NCBI RefSeq assembly: GCF_040183065.1
Contig: NC_091120.1
Location: 19,195,708-19,259,707, forward strand
Direction of reading: 5' to 3'
DNA from: Periplaneta americana
Taxonomy: Eukaryota > Arthropoda > Insecta > Blattodea > Blattidae
Length of the DNA stretch: 64,000 nucleotides
Below, one piece after another: positions 45,779 to 57,365 of the stretch; position 1 is the stretch's first letter; each line of letters opens with the position of its first letter. Position numbers and translations under genes: made by a program. The notes under the pieces were generated by a model. It saw only the letters and a program-made list of their open reading frames with translations, was not told the origin of the DNA and did no database searches.

Positions 45779-47151
45779 AGGTGCGTACACACTTAGCGAA
45801 CGAACGACAAACGAATGTATTCGCTGATTGAAATCGGAACGTGTGTACGTCGCAGCAAAGGCAAACCGATCGTTTGGTTTGCCTTCGGAAGTGATCCGTC
45901 GCTTGTCGGTACATCAAAGAAAGTTGGTATTCGTTGTGGACGGGATTTGCCACTTGTTTGTAGTTCGTAGTAGAACGCAGCGCTTAGTTCAATTTCACCA
46001 ACAGGATGTCGAAACTGGAGTGGACGGAAGACGCTGTTATAAATCTTATTAAGGCATATAAGGAGCAGGAAACTTTATGGAATCCCAAGCATCCTACTTA
46101 CCACAATAAAGTAAGAAAACATGATGTTTGGGAAGCTATTGGAAAGATGTTTAGCTGCAAGGTAGACGAGTCAAACACTTGCAAAATTTGAAAATTATTT
46201 CTGTTTATTTATTTCCAGTGGATGCATATTTGTTGTTTATTGTAAGGAGCAGAAGTCAAAAAGAAAACTGAGTCCCTAGTCCCTACTGACATCATTCCGG
46301 AGGGAAAGACAGAAGTCCACAAAAAAAGATCTGGAATGGGGAGTGATGAAGTGTACGAGTCAACTTGGTTCGCGTATAAACATATGTCGTTCCTTTTGGA
46401 CAAATTCACGCCCAGAAAAAACAAAGTTTGAACTTTGTGCACACAAAATAATTCATTGGAACTGAAAAGCGCCTTTTCTTAAGCATGATGTGCATTCGAC
46501 AAACACAGAGAAATCTCTCTTTTTAGTATTTTAAGATACCGTAATTATTGTCAGTGAGGTATCCGTATATTGAAACTTTCCCCTGTCTTGCAGTCGTAAC
46601 TTAATAAAAATCTTCCAGTTCCTCAATTATAGCTGTACATATTTCTGGAACAATTCTGGTAATCAACTGTTCGACACTTTGAATAAATACATTGAACTTG
46701 TATACGAATATCCTGTAGCGAGATATCATAGTGTTAATGCTAGCCTTTCCTGAATAGATATTGCTTCTCGCCAGCTTGTGTCTTTCTTGGAAATTTTGGC
46801 CCTATTTTGCACAGTAATATTTCGAAGTCAGTTTCTGAAATGCGACAGAAGCTGTGAAACTGTCCCGATTCCATTCGACGTAAATCATAAAGCAAGTCAG
46901 TGCCTCTATATTGATTGCGACTTTCGTAGAGTGGCGGCTAACACCATCGCTTTTTGTTAAACTGCCTATAATAACAACGGCTGCACTTGCTATAATTATA
47001 TTTTTGTCTGCCATTATTGCGGATAACCAGCGAACGTGAATGTTTTCTGACCATTTACGAATGATTTGTACGTTGCTCCAAACAGCGAACGAACGACGAA
47101 GTTTCGCTTCATCATTCGTTCGTTGTTCGTTCGCTAAGTGTGTACGCACTT
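45779..47151 (+). mobile_element. PIF/Harbinger element retaining a MADF-type gene
   Basis: Inverted ends start AGGTGCGTACACACTTAGCG (right end is its inverse with one mismatch) and continue with cgaacgaacga. TAA flanks both ends (45776-45778 and 47152-47154), the preferred Harbinger target. The interior has a MADF/Myb-like coding region but no DDE nuclease, so it is non-autonomous. It abuts the 45562-45775 MITE with shared flanking bases. Confidence 0.82.
46006..46431 (+). CDS. MADF-domain DNA-binding protein of a Harbinger element (two exons or frame break)
   Basis: The first part begins at ATG 46006 and reads WTEDAVINLIKAYKEQETLW, then HPTYHNKVRKHDVW and AIGKMFSC: the MADF domain with its W at the start, L-W-(D/N)xxxxxYxxK and the W in helix 2. 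The frame stops at 46191. A second open part in another frame (about 46236-46431) reads PEGKTEVHKKRSGMGSDEVY, then STWFAYKHMSFLLD and a stop, the tail of Harbinger Myb-like proteins. A donor-like site (GCAAG, GTAGAC) near 46161 and acceptors near 46219 and 46236 could join them; alternatively the gene is frameshifted. The protein normally helps the transposase find transposon ends and enter the nucleus. Confidence 0.6.
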
Positions 47152-47224
47152 TAAGACATTAATCTAGGAGTAAGTTTAGGGTATAGTGTAGTACATCGTA
47201 CATTTCAATGAATATCTACTACAC

Positions 47225-47505
47225 CAGATATGATCTGATTATCCTGGTTTGGTTTTTTCCGAGGTTTTCCTCGACCATAAGGCAAATGCCAGGTAATCTT
47301 TCGGCGAATCCTCGTGCTTCACCTCATCTCACTAAAGCTCGCCAAAATATTGTAAAAAATTGTAGAAAATTGCAAAATTGTAAAAATTTGTAAAAAAAAT
47401 TGTAATTGCAATCTTGTAAAATTTTGACTTGCTCCACATCTTAAAGCTTCATTGCTAATGTAAGATCTATGGAATATAATAAATGAAATGAAATGAAATG
47501 AAACA
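47225..47505 (+). mobile_element. SINE body fused to a LINE-type 3' tail
   Basis: Starts with the SINE body (cctggtttggttttttccga, cctcgaccataaggcaaatg) without a tRNA head, and ends in cttcattgctaatgtaagat then (GAAAT)n, a LINE-type 3' end. Confidence 0.55.
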
Positions 47506-47704
47506 CGGACAAGATTACGAATTTTTGTCTTTCAGATTGAACTTTAATTAATATCTAAAAATTTGCAAGTCTAAGATTTTAAACTATTAATTAGTAAGTA
47601 GTTAATATCTCAAAATATGCATGTGTCAGGTTTTCCGATGCCAACACTGCTGCCAATCCAAATTTATATGCGTGCCATTTTCTACATTTAAAAGCATCAA
47701 ATCA

Positions 47705-47998
<294 letters not shown>

Positions 47999-48739
47999 CT
48001 ATGCGCTTGACTTAAGCGGCTATAAATATCCGAATGTACCGGCAAACAGCGTTCTTCCAGCCGACATACGCGACCGAACACTTACGGATGAACGTCTATT
48101 TGAAGGTTCTGTATAAAATGTAGTTGTGTGCTCCAATTTCAATGTACAGTCAAATCTGACATATAGTGAACATTCGGCTATAGTGAACCTAAATCGTTGG
48201 TCCCGACCCGCATACATTAAAAAGTACATTAATATTTCCGTTTACAGTGAACCCTCGCTTCGGTTATAGTGAACCTTGTATCCTGACAAATTCTTATTTG
48301 AAGTCAGACCTTCTTGTATAAATGTGTTGAGAACAACATTGTAAGTTTCTTACTTCTTCAGCCAAAGGACAAAAGTAGGATTAGTGATCCCTAGACAATG
48401 AGCTGTACTGTAAATCCAGGCAACGCGTGACGACCTTGCCTCACTCCACCGTCGAAGGGTTGCCTTTTGTTCTCAGAAACATTTCCATTATGACGGATAA
48501 CATCGAAACAACGGAAAATTAAATTGCCTTCTTTTATTAAAAGGGGACGGACATTATGTCCAGAGCATAAATGAAGGTAAGATTTCGATGACTTTCAAAC
48601 TCCATCAACCCTCTCCCAGTTTCCATTAAGTCACCCGGGAAATTCCAAGGCTGAGTACGCAGTCATACCATAACAGCGTTTGTCATTTCTACCTGATCGT
48701 CTGTTTCTAGTGTTCCAACAGTGAATGTACTGTATAAAA

Positions 48740-48883
48740 ATGTCGCAGCGTAAAATGTTTTCTTTTGAAGATAAGACGAATATTACAAGTGACATTGAAC
48801 GTGGTCTTTCACAAGCGGACGTGGATCGACAACATAGTTTAAGTAAATCAACTATGAGTGACAGCATACAGTATACAGTGTAA
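48740..48883 (+). pseudogene. pogo transposase N-terminal helix-turn-helix remnant
   Basis: A 47-codon frame starts MSQRKMFSFEDKTNITSDIE and continues RGLSQADVDRQHSLSKSTMS before TAA. The K(R/K)xxLsxEeKxxIxxdIExGxsQadVarxxgvSKSTvS pattern is the first DNA-binding helix-turn-helix of pogo/Tigger transposases and of CENP-B. The DDE nuclease is missing. The ATG lies where these proteins usually begin. Confidence 0.75.
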
Positions 48884-48972
48884 TCCATTCCACAAAAATG
48901 AAATATTTTATTTTCTTGTTCACAATTTCATTCATTTCTGTCATTTAAAGTTAGAGGAGAGACACTTCGGTT

Positions 48973-51118
48973 GGTTAGTTAGTTAGTGGGGTTTAAAAAG
49001 GGCGCGTCAGCTACTATGGCTATTTGCGCCCTTATCTAAAATCTTTCACTAAACACAAACACAATACAATAACCTTACTTACTTAAAATGGCTTTTAAGG
49101 AACCCGAAGGTTCATTGCCGTCCTCACATAAGCCCGCCAGCGGTCCCTATCCTGTGCAAGATTAATCCAGTCTCTATCATCACACCCCACCTCCCTCATA
49201 TCCATTTTAATATTATCCTCCCATCTACGTCTCGGCCTCCCTAAAGGTCTTTTTCCCTCCGGTCTCCCAACTAACACTCTATATGCATTTCTGGATTCGC
49301 CCATACGTGCTACATGCCCTGCCCATCTCAAACGTCTGGATTTAATGTTCCTAATTATGTCAGGTGAAGAATACAGTGCGTGCAGTTCTGTGTTGTGTAA
49401 CTTTCTCCATTCTCCTGTAATTTCATCCCGCTTAGCCCCAAAGTTTCACAACCATACAGAACAACCGGTAATATAACTGTTTTATAAATTCTAACTTTCA
49501 GATTTTTAGACAGCAGACTGGATGATAAGAGCTTCTCAACCGAATAATAACACGCATTTCCCATATTTATTCTGCATTTAATTTCCTCCCGAGTGTCATT
49601 TATATTTGTTACTGTTGCTTCAAGATATTTGAATTTTTCCACCTCTTCAAAGGATAAATCTCCAATTTTTATATTTCCATTTCGTACAATATTCTGATCA
49701 CGAGACATAATCATATACTTTGTCTTTTCGGGATTTATTTCCAAACCGATCGCTTCACTTGCTTCAAGTAAAATTTCCGTGTTTTCCCTAATCGTTTGTG
49801 TATTTTCTCCTAACATATTCACGTCATCCGCATAGACAAGAAGCTGATGTAACCCGTTCAATTCCAAACCCTGCCTGTTATCCTGGACTTTCCTAATGGC
49901 ATATTCTAGAGCAAAGTTAAAAAGTAAAGGTGATAGTGCATCTCCCTGCTTTACCCTGCAGTGAATTGGAAAAGCATCAGATAGAAACTGACCTATACGG
50001 ACTCTGCTGTATGTTTCACTGAGACACATTTTAATTAATCGAACTAGTTTCTTGGGAATACCAAATTCAATAAGAATATCATATAATACTTCCCTCTTAA
50101 CCGAGTCATATGCCTTTTTGAAATCTATGAATAACTGATGTACTGTACCCTTATACTTCCATTTTTCTCCATTACCTGTCGAATACAAAAAATCTGATCA
50201 ATAGTCGATCTATTACGCCTGAAACCGCACTGATGATACCCAATAATTTCATCTACGTACGGAGTTAATCTTCTCAAAAGAATATTGGAAAAAATTTTGT
50301 ACGACGTCAACAAAAGTGATATTCCTCGAAAGTTGCCACAGTTGGTTTTGTCCCCCTTTTTAAAAATAGGTACAATTATGGACTCCTTCCATTGTTCTGG
50401 TACAATTTCCTTTTCCCAAATAGCAAGTACAATACAATACAATAACCATAATGCTTAAAAGAACTAAAAAGCGTTGTCACGGTTAAAACGAGGCAAACAA
50501 ATGCAGTTTCAACAAGGTGAAGCATAAAAACCATAAAAGTGAGAAGTTCTCAGACCCTGTGTGGTATTTAAAAAGAAACAACAAAACAATAAAACAAATG
50601 CCATCAGAGATAAATTATCTAGCGCATTTATAAAATCCCCGGATGTAAAAGGTCCGAATGTCAAATTTGTTAAAATCGTACACTAAAAAACGTAACCTCC
50701 GGATGTAAAGAGTCCGGAGGATAGGTAAAACGGGTCATTAAAAAGTACATCACCTTGTCAAGTCCTGTATTCGATAAAAAATCTCAGAACTGCACTTGTA
50801 CAATTAAAATCATTTCCAAGAGCGTCACGTAGAGTCGGCCGAATTCCATACTGCCGACGGGCACGGTCGTATTTTCGACACTGTAATAAAAAATGTTCCA
50901 CGGTGAGTGGAACATGGCATAAATCACACTCCGGCTGAGGCTCGCCACGTAGGAGATGCCCATGCGTCAGATGACAGTGGCCAATCCTCAACCGGGTGAG
51001 TAAAACTTCTTCGTGTCGTGACGCTCTTGTGGACGAATCCCAAACGCGAACAGTATTCTTTATTCTTCGTAATTTATTTCCCTCTTGTGCAGACCATTCG
51101 CCTTCCCATTGCCACCAC
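48973..51118 (-). mobile_element. 5'-truncated I/R1-like LINE inserted in the pogo element
   Basis: Flanked by perfect 11-bp direct repeats ACACTTCGGTT (48962-48972 and 51119-51129). The coding end is at 50758-51118 and the 3' end, near 48973, is a TTAG/ACTA-type tail. It is itself interrupted by the LINE at 49075-50433. Confidence 0.82.
49075..50433 (-). mobile_element. RTE-like LINE family 1, copy 2, nested
   Basis: Flanked by perfect 14-bp repeats ACAATACAATAACC (49061-49074 and 50434-50447). Minus-strand coding runs from IFKKGDKTNCGNFRGISLL through [55 protein letters not shown] and, after frame breaks, WAGHVARMGESRN with GRPRRRWED. Frameshifts near 50180 and a deletion near 49440 make it inactive. 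The 3' tail is GTAAGTAAG. Confidence 0.88.
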
Positions 51119-51120
51119 AC
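50758..51120 (-). pseudogene. I/R1-like LINE ORF2 C terminus
   Basis: The reading includes KLRRIKNTVRVWDSSTRASR, EEVLLTRLRIGHCHLTHGHL and CDLCHVPLTVEHFLLQC. The LRIGH-x2-LTH-x-L block and C-x2-C-x7-H-x4-C knuckle follow the RNase H domain in I-, LOA- and R1-like LINEs. It is the coding remnant of the LINE at 48973-51118; the last bases overlap the target duplication. Confidence 0.75.
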
Positions 51121-51456
51121 ACTTCGGTTTTAGTGAACCCCGGATATAGTGAACGAAATATGCAAGTCCGCAGAGGTTCACTATAACCGAAATTGACTGA
51201 TTTTGAAAAGTACAAGAGATTTAAAATTTTATAGGTATTAATGAATTACGGTATGTGTTGACGATAAAAGAAAGTAAAAAAATGCTTGCAATAGAATCAG
51301 TTTTTCATTTTTGATAGTGCATATTTTGTTATTTTAAGTGAATATATCTTAGTTTTAATGGCATACGTGCATGAGTATTTTGCCACTTTTTAGTGCCTCC
51401 TAGTTATATTGTTGATACTATGAATTATGAAGTAAATCTTCGAAAGTGATGTACTA

Positions 51457-51708
<252 letters not shown>

Positions 51709-51724
51709 TTAGTGAAGAAACGCT

Positions 51725-51805
51725 TTTGTGTAGGCCACATAATGAATTTAAATAAATTGAATTGAATTGAATTGAATCGAATCGAACTGAACTGAATTTA
51801 ATTTG
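51725..51805. repeat. (GAATT)n-type degenerate repeat
   Basis: Tandem gaatt, gaatc and gaact units, probably the decayed tail of a retroelement. Confidence 0.7.
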
Positions 51806-52019
51806 ATTGGATTTTGAGAAGAGAGTACTACGATCTTTCAAGGTCTATTATACTAACTCTCAAACTAGGCGCATTCCCAAACCCACACCGGCTGACTGTA
51901 CTAAGGTTCGCTAAATACCCAGTTTTCCAGCAGGCAATCTCACTCGTCTCTAGGCCAGCCCCTTCCGTACGTCACCAGCCGGCTTTCGGGGAATTCTATT
52001 GGATGACGGAATGATGTAG

Positions 52020-52170
52020 ATGCCTAATATGCTGAAACGGGAGAACCCCGAGAAAAATCCAAACTTCGATCTTGTTCGCCACAAGTGGCACTATGGATTT
52101 TTCACTGAAAAATCCCAGGCCTCACCTAGACTCAAACCCGAACCACCTGCGTGACAAGCTGAAGGTCTGA
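52020..52170 (-). mobile_element. tRNA-headed SINE fragment
   Basis: Read on the minus strand it has a B-box-like GGTTCGGGTTTGAGTCTAG and the downstream phrase ttggatttttctcggggttc, a body related to the other SINEs here. No target duplication was found. Confidence 0.5.
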
Positions 52171-52425
52171 CCACGTAGGGGTTCATATTATAGGCCTAAT
52201 GCTAATATTGGAATGGATGAACAAATAATTATTCATAATTATGTGATGTGCACTTGACATCAACTTTGTATCGTACTTAACAGTCAATTTGTCTCATGTC
52301 ACAAACACCCTACTGAGAAAATTAAAAACTACATGAATAACGTCAACATTTGCATTGGCTGATGGATGTTGGTTACTCCGCGGAGAAATTGTCAAAATTG
52401 TTCTCTTGGCGATCTCACTATAGAT

Positions 52426-52654
52426 CTTTTTAGTTGGTTATTTTACGACGCTTTATCAACTGCTCTGATTATCTAGTATCTAAGAATGAGATTAAGGTGA
52501 TAATGCCAGCGAGATGAGTCCAGGGTCCAACGCCGAAAGTTACCGAGCATTTGCTCTTAATGGGTTGAGGGAAAACCTCAACCAGGTAACTTGTCCTAAC
52601 AGATCCGCTAGTTTCGCGGTCAGGCAGACTAATCGTTACTTCACAGCGGTGGAC
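52426..52654 (-). mobile_element. complete tRNA-derived SINE with target duplication
   Basis: Same family as 31369-31628, reversed: body gttacctggttgaggttttc and tail from acgtcgtaaaataacc-type sequence. Perfect 12-bp direct repeats CTCACTATAGAT at 52414-52425 and 52655-52666. It inserted about 97 bp downstream of the donor of copy A exon 2. Confidence 0.88.
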
Positions 52655-52762
52655 CTCACTATAGATGGTATGACCAAATGGAAATAATAAAACAGAAAAA
52701 TTTTACATCGCAAACACTACGAAAAAAAAAGTGATGTGTTATTTAGTGATCTCATTGCTTAC

Positions 52763-52871
52763 CCCAAGTTGGTTCCGAAATGTAGAAGGTCGTATATTTG
52801 AAGTGTCTCAGCAAAAGCTCTGCCCCAGCCCTCAGGGCAGCTGTTCCACTAACTGTTTGCACACCGAATGC
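52763..52871 (-). CDS. Got1: cytosolic aspartate aminotransferase copy A, exon 2
   Basis: This 109-bp exon follows TATTCACAG and ends before GTAAGC (phase 0 in, phase 1 out). It encodes AFGVQTVSGTAALRAGAELL and then KYTTFYISEPTW. S107-G108-T109 in VSGTAAL, the cofactor phosphate loop, and W140 in PTW, which stacks on the ring, are both intact. The segment is shorter than the vertebrate protein between the helix and the PTW strand, as in copy B. It joins in frame to exons 59996-60177 and 51466-51683. Confidence 0.9.
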
Positions 52872-53037
52872 CTGTGAATAAATAAATTGAGAAGATATTA
52901 AGAATGAATAACGACACTTAAATTATAAAGGTAATACTCTTTAAATATCAGCTGAGCTTACATTATATTTCGTTTTCCTTGACTTAGACTAGAATCAACA
53001 ATACCTATCTCTATTCAGAAGTCAGAAACACTACTAC

Positions 53038-53224
53038 CACAGTCTAGTATATACAGTCGCGAAGCTCAATACGTAGTAAATATGCAAACATTAGATAGTT
53101 GCTCACCACTAGGATCGCTAATATCGCCTCATTACAGGCAATTCAAAATATTACAGTCACAGTCTATTGTTTCTAGCACCCTCAAAACTCAAGCTTCGTG
53201 ACTGTATATAGTAGACTGTGCTAC
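53038..53224 (-). mobile_element. short MITE with TATACAGTCACGAAGCTT ends, copy 3 (inverted)
   Basis: Left part agtctagtatatacagtcgc, right part agcttcgtgactgtatata, with aggatcgctaatatcgcctc inside. Best-preserved ends of the three copies, about 32 bp inverted repeats. Confidence 0.8.
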
Positions 53225-53289
53225 TACTACTCAAATGAAATTACATCCGAATTCTCAACAACAGTCAGTAACCGTCCGTAACTATCGTG

Positions 53290-54030
53290 TGCATGCGCAG
53301 TACAGAAAAAGCGTTCCAACACAATCCGAACCAGTCCTGAACCAGAAACATGTAATGCAGTCGGGTGTTCCAATAAGCTTTTGACACGGGTTCGGAAAGG
53401 TCAGAAGTAGTCAGTGGATTGAGGCATGTATGGAAGAGTACGCAAGACGCGCATGCGCATAAGCTCCTGGGTACTGAAGAAAGACATGATCGACTGTTCA
53501 CATCAATGAGGTTAAGATGAAAAGTGACAGTACAGACGAATAATAAAACTAGAGATTTAATTTAAATTCTCGTCAAAAAGAAAGGGAATGGAAATTATTT
53601 AGGTATTGAAATAGTTAATTAACAGTTTCAACATGCAGCTTTGTTTAAAAGTATAATAAATCACGTACATAAAGAACTATGTTTAGATGAGAATCCCCCA
53701 GTACACTACATTGAATTATCGGAATTCTTGCTTTCCATATTTTTTGTCATCTTTTTATGGAAAATAATCGAAATTCTATTTTCTGCAATTAGAATTAGCT
53801 GCGAAACGATAATAATTAAGCATCTCGTTCTTAGCAAAGATGATCACAGTTATAGCATCTCTGGATTTAGTACATAACGAACCGCGAAAGCGTTCCAACA
53901 GCGTCCAGTCCAGTTTCAATCCCATAGCAGATGCTCAACTAGCGCATGCGCATAAGATGGTACAGGAACCGTAGCCTACATGAACTGATCCATGAATCGC
54001 TTGTTGGAACAAATCTTATTTCACTACAGC
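53290..54030. repeat. segment with paired direct repeats, possibly an element
   Basis: aaagcgttccaacac/gc occurs at 53308 and 53888, and gcgcatgcgcataag at 53450 and 53944. gtgttccaataagc near 53368 is mirrored by gcttgttggaac near 54000. Boundaries are unclear and no coding was recognised. Confidence 0.4.
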
Positions 54031-54175
54031 AAACAACATTTACGAACCAGAGTTAGAACTCTAGTGCGCATACACAATCACGTGATTTCGCAAGCCAATG
54101 TGCTTCAGTCAGTTGTTGACCAATGAAGTAGCTAAGAGTGTCATTCTGCATGCAAAGAACTTCGTACAACTATCA

Positions 54176-54690
54176 GCGTATTCCGAATCTCACCGGTCCG
54201 GTGGCATCAATGACGTCACGTTGCAGCGAAATAAGGAACAAAACTGCTGGAAGGATCGATGGCTGTCATGGCGACTGTACAAGTTGTTGTCTGTGCTACG
54301 CTAGCAAAATTTTGAGAAATTTTCGTACGCCCATCTCGTTCAAAGAAAAAATAGCATAAACAATTTATTTCTTGAACCGGTAGTAATAACTGGTCCGTTG
54401 ACATGTTCGCTCATAAGCCATTAACATATTGTTTTTACGTTGTGCTCATTACAAACAATACAGCAGAACACACCGCCATGACACAACAGTGCACGATGTT
54501 ATTCGTCTGCTAATTCCCGCCCTATACAAGAACCAATCAGATTCATTGATGGCGGCTGATGGAGATTGCCACCACCTCTGCAAGTTGATGGCACCGGTGC
54601 GACACCGGTGGAGCATCAATGACGTCATCGGTGGAATTCGGAACACCGTGATGCCATCGGATTGCTCACCGGAGAGATTCGGAATACGCT
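54176..54690. mobile_element. 515-bp terminal-inverted-repeat element
   Basis: The left end gcgtattccgaatctcaccg and right end (inverted) gcgtattccgaatctctccg match over about 20 bp. The phrase catcaatgacgtca occurs on both sides. No transposase. Confidence 0.65.
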
Positions 54691-54776
54691 CTATGTCTAT
54701 TCCTTGTCTATAAAAGAATATCACATTTCTTATGTTGACTTCGTGTAAAATAATTAATCAAATTGTACAGATCACA

Positions 54777-54779
<3 letters not shown>

Positions 54780-54827
<48 letters not shown>

Positions 54828-54828
54828 G
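54780..54828. repeat. (ATT)n microsatellite
   Basis: Pure ATT tract that ends at the TA target site of the following mariner. Confidence 0.95.
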
Positions 54829-54830
54829 TA

Positions 54831-55718
54831 CAAGGTAAGACAAAGGAACGGGAGATTTTAATTTTATTGTTGGCATTACATGGATTATTCTAGTATATAC
54901 TTAGATTCACTGTAATTATTTAACCTGATTGTTGCAATTTATTAAACATGGTGCATTGAACTGGTAAGCAACGAATATATGCCGTAAAATCTAATTATCT
55001 AAATGATCAGTGCGCAGAAGCTGCTCGTTTGGAGTTCCATTATGCAAAGGAAAATCCACGGCAACTTCATGAGCGGCCCCTATATTCACAGAAGGTAACA
55101 GTTTGGAGTGCTGTCTCCCTCTTCCAAAGGAATTATTGGGCCATATTTCTTTGAGGATGCCAATGGACGTACGCAAACTGTTAATGCAACTCGTTATGTG
55201 ATAAAATTCTAAATTTTTAAGTGGTCAATTGAGAAGAAGAAACTTTCGTATCAACAGATCAACTTGGTTTCAGCAAGATGTGCAACAGCACATACTGCAG
55301 CCATCTATATGATGGAAATGTGAAATTTGTTTTGGAATCATGGAGACATTCCCTGGCCTGCACGATCTCCCGATTTAAGTGCATATGATTTCTTTTTATG
55401 GGGATATCTAAAAAGTGAGGTATATGCAAAGAAACCGCGAAACATTGAATAACTAAAGAGAGCAATTAGTAAAGAAATTTGAAACATCGTAGAGTAAATG
55501 TTACAAAGTGTAATAAGAAACTTCAAAAAGCGATTACAAGAATGTATGCACGTTAGTGGAGGGCATTTGAAGGATGTTATTTTCAAGAAGTAGTGGTTAC
55601 AGGAAAATGGCATACCTGCACTGAATTTTACATTTTCATATAATAAAAGTCAATTTAATACAATATCGAAAGTTTCATTTCACTATTTAAAAATCTCCAG
55701 TTTCTTTGGCCCAACCTG
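54831..55718 (+). mobile_element. decayed mariner-like element with TA duplication
   Basis: Inverted ends (caaggtaagacaaaggaacg and its diverged inverse at the right, with gggagatttt/ctggagattttt in common) are flanked by TA at 54829-54830 and 55719-55720. Plus-strand frames give a DUF4817-type mariner catalytic half with many stops and shifts: NPRQLHERPLYSQKVTVWSA, then GIIGPYFFEDANGR in the next frame, QQDVQQHILQ-like, PWPARSPDLSAYDFFLWGYL and a C-terminal LKDVIFKK-like end. The N-terminal domain is absent. Confidence 0.75.
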
Positions 55719-55974
55719 TAAATAAAGAAACCAGCAGAATGCAAAACTGTTGTCTTTGGATTTTTAGCGGACACTATGCTAACCAATGGTTCTGGGTTCA
55801 AACCTGAAAGAGGTTGATGAACTTTAAAGGCCGTAGATTTACGGCACGAAAAGGAACCCTGTGTCTGAAGAGGGATCCAGGCAAAATTTGCTTGTCATTT
55901 CTCGTCTACCTTGAATTTCGATATTGGATACTGTTCGGTTGGAAGTATTGCTAAATAAAGTTCTACTCACATTA

Positions 55975-56735
55975 AGGGTATATGTACGTGAACGACCATA
56001 AATATTATCAGAAAATACAGGCTCTAAATTTCTAAAGTTTTATAAGAAAATGAATTCGCAAATGAACAAAAATTATACGGTACCACAACAAGACTTATTA
56101 GAACTTAAATATCTGATAAAAGAATAAAAAGGTTACTAATAATATTTTTTCAAACCAGTTTTATCAGAGTATGAAAAAAAAAATTCTGCAGTTACATCAT
56201 TTGGTAACCACAACATTGTTTTGGTCTCTCTGACATCTTTAATATTTTTCCTGCATGTAATAAGCACTTATTTCTGAAAAGTAGACTACTGTCAGACATC
56301 TAGAGTTGTTTATTTTAATACAATTAATTTTTTATTTGTCCTACATAAAATATATTAAAATTTACATAATGTTTTGTGACCTAATTTTTATATTTTCAAA
56401 GAAATGGCCATTACTGTAGTCTACCTTTTGCATAAATTCATGTTAAATCAGTGTACAAAATTTCAGAATTCTATCTCTAATGGTTGTGGAGTTATAAAAT
56501 TATGTGTGTGAAAATTTTCATATTTTGGAAAAGTTAATTTAAAGTAAAAAGTGAATTCTTAAAAATATTATTAGTGTACTTTTGTCAGATATTCAAGTTC
56601 CAATAAGTCTTGATGTGGTACCTTGTAATTTTTGTACAATTGTGAGTTAATTTCCTTATAAAATTTTAGAAATTTGGAGCCTGCATTTTCTGATAATAAT
56701 TGTGATCGTTCACGTGCATATACCCTTAAATACAA
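55975..56735. repeat. inverted repeat pair, about 155-bp arms
   Basis: 55975-56130 (ttaagggtatatgtacgtga at its start) is reversed at 56572-56732 (ending cacgtgcatatacccttaa). Many substitutions separate the arms. The right arm runs on into repeat S. Confidence 0.65.
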
Positions 56736-56874
56736 TAACTGATGTGGTAGTTCAGCGCCAAACTGAATGACGTTCTTTAACGTACGAGATGAAGTAAAAT
56801 ATGCATACAAGCACTCTAAATTTGATCGCATTTTTCGTGACTTAATATAAAGAATGAACGTAAGTAATGTCATT

Positions 56875-57180
56875 AATTTTAGGAGTTATTCTTTGAGATA
56901 TTTTGAACAAAAATAGTTTAATGCAGTTTTTGCTCGCTTTCGCTTCCTTTCCGAGATAAAAATTGTTTTATATGAAATATTTCATAACGTGTTTTGAGAA
57001 AGCCATTGATTTAATTCCCAATACGTTCGGTCAATTGAAGAGAGCAGTGTATTATGATAATAAATGATCTAAAGGATTTTAGTTTTGTCCTTTAAATGTG
57101 GTGAAATTTGATCCGAACAAATGTAACATTGTAAAATTCCTTTTCAGAAAGAAAATTACATTTGTTAATTTCTTCTGTCC
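56875..57180 (+). repeat. dispersed repeat S, copy 3
   Basis: Shares ggagttattctttgagatat, tttgatccgaacaaatgtaa and ttacatttgtta with 40740-41095. Confidence 0.65.
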
Positions 57181-57365
57181 AAGGAATAAGCTGTTAAAAT
57201 ATGCACAATTACATTACTTCCACTCAAAAGACCGGCTAAGTACAGCGTGAGTATAAATGATTTCCCTGATTACGAAAATTATTTGTGGACAAACGATTGA
57301 AGGTAAAAAAATTTTAAATATACGAGTGTATGGAGAAACTCTCAAGTTTTTAAACATACCTTATA

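Larger units (their letters stand above)
48147..51199 (+). mobile_element. pogo/Tigger-like element, internally deleted and twice invaded
   Basis: The left end CAGTCAAATCTGACATATAG and right end (inverted) CAGTCAATTTCGGTTATAGT, both followed by GTGAAC repeats, are pogo-style termini. The interior has a psq/CENP-B type helix-turn-helix start at 48740. Removing the LINE insertion at 48973-51118 leaves about 900 bp. A TA duplication is intact only on the left. Confidence 0.7.

Noticed and set aside
53641..53877. Hydrophobic 78-codon open frame
   Set aside because: Looks like a membrane segment by composition only; lies in repeat-flanked intronic sequence and lacks any family resemblance.
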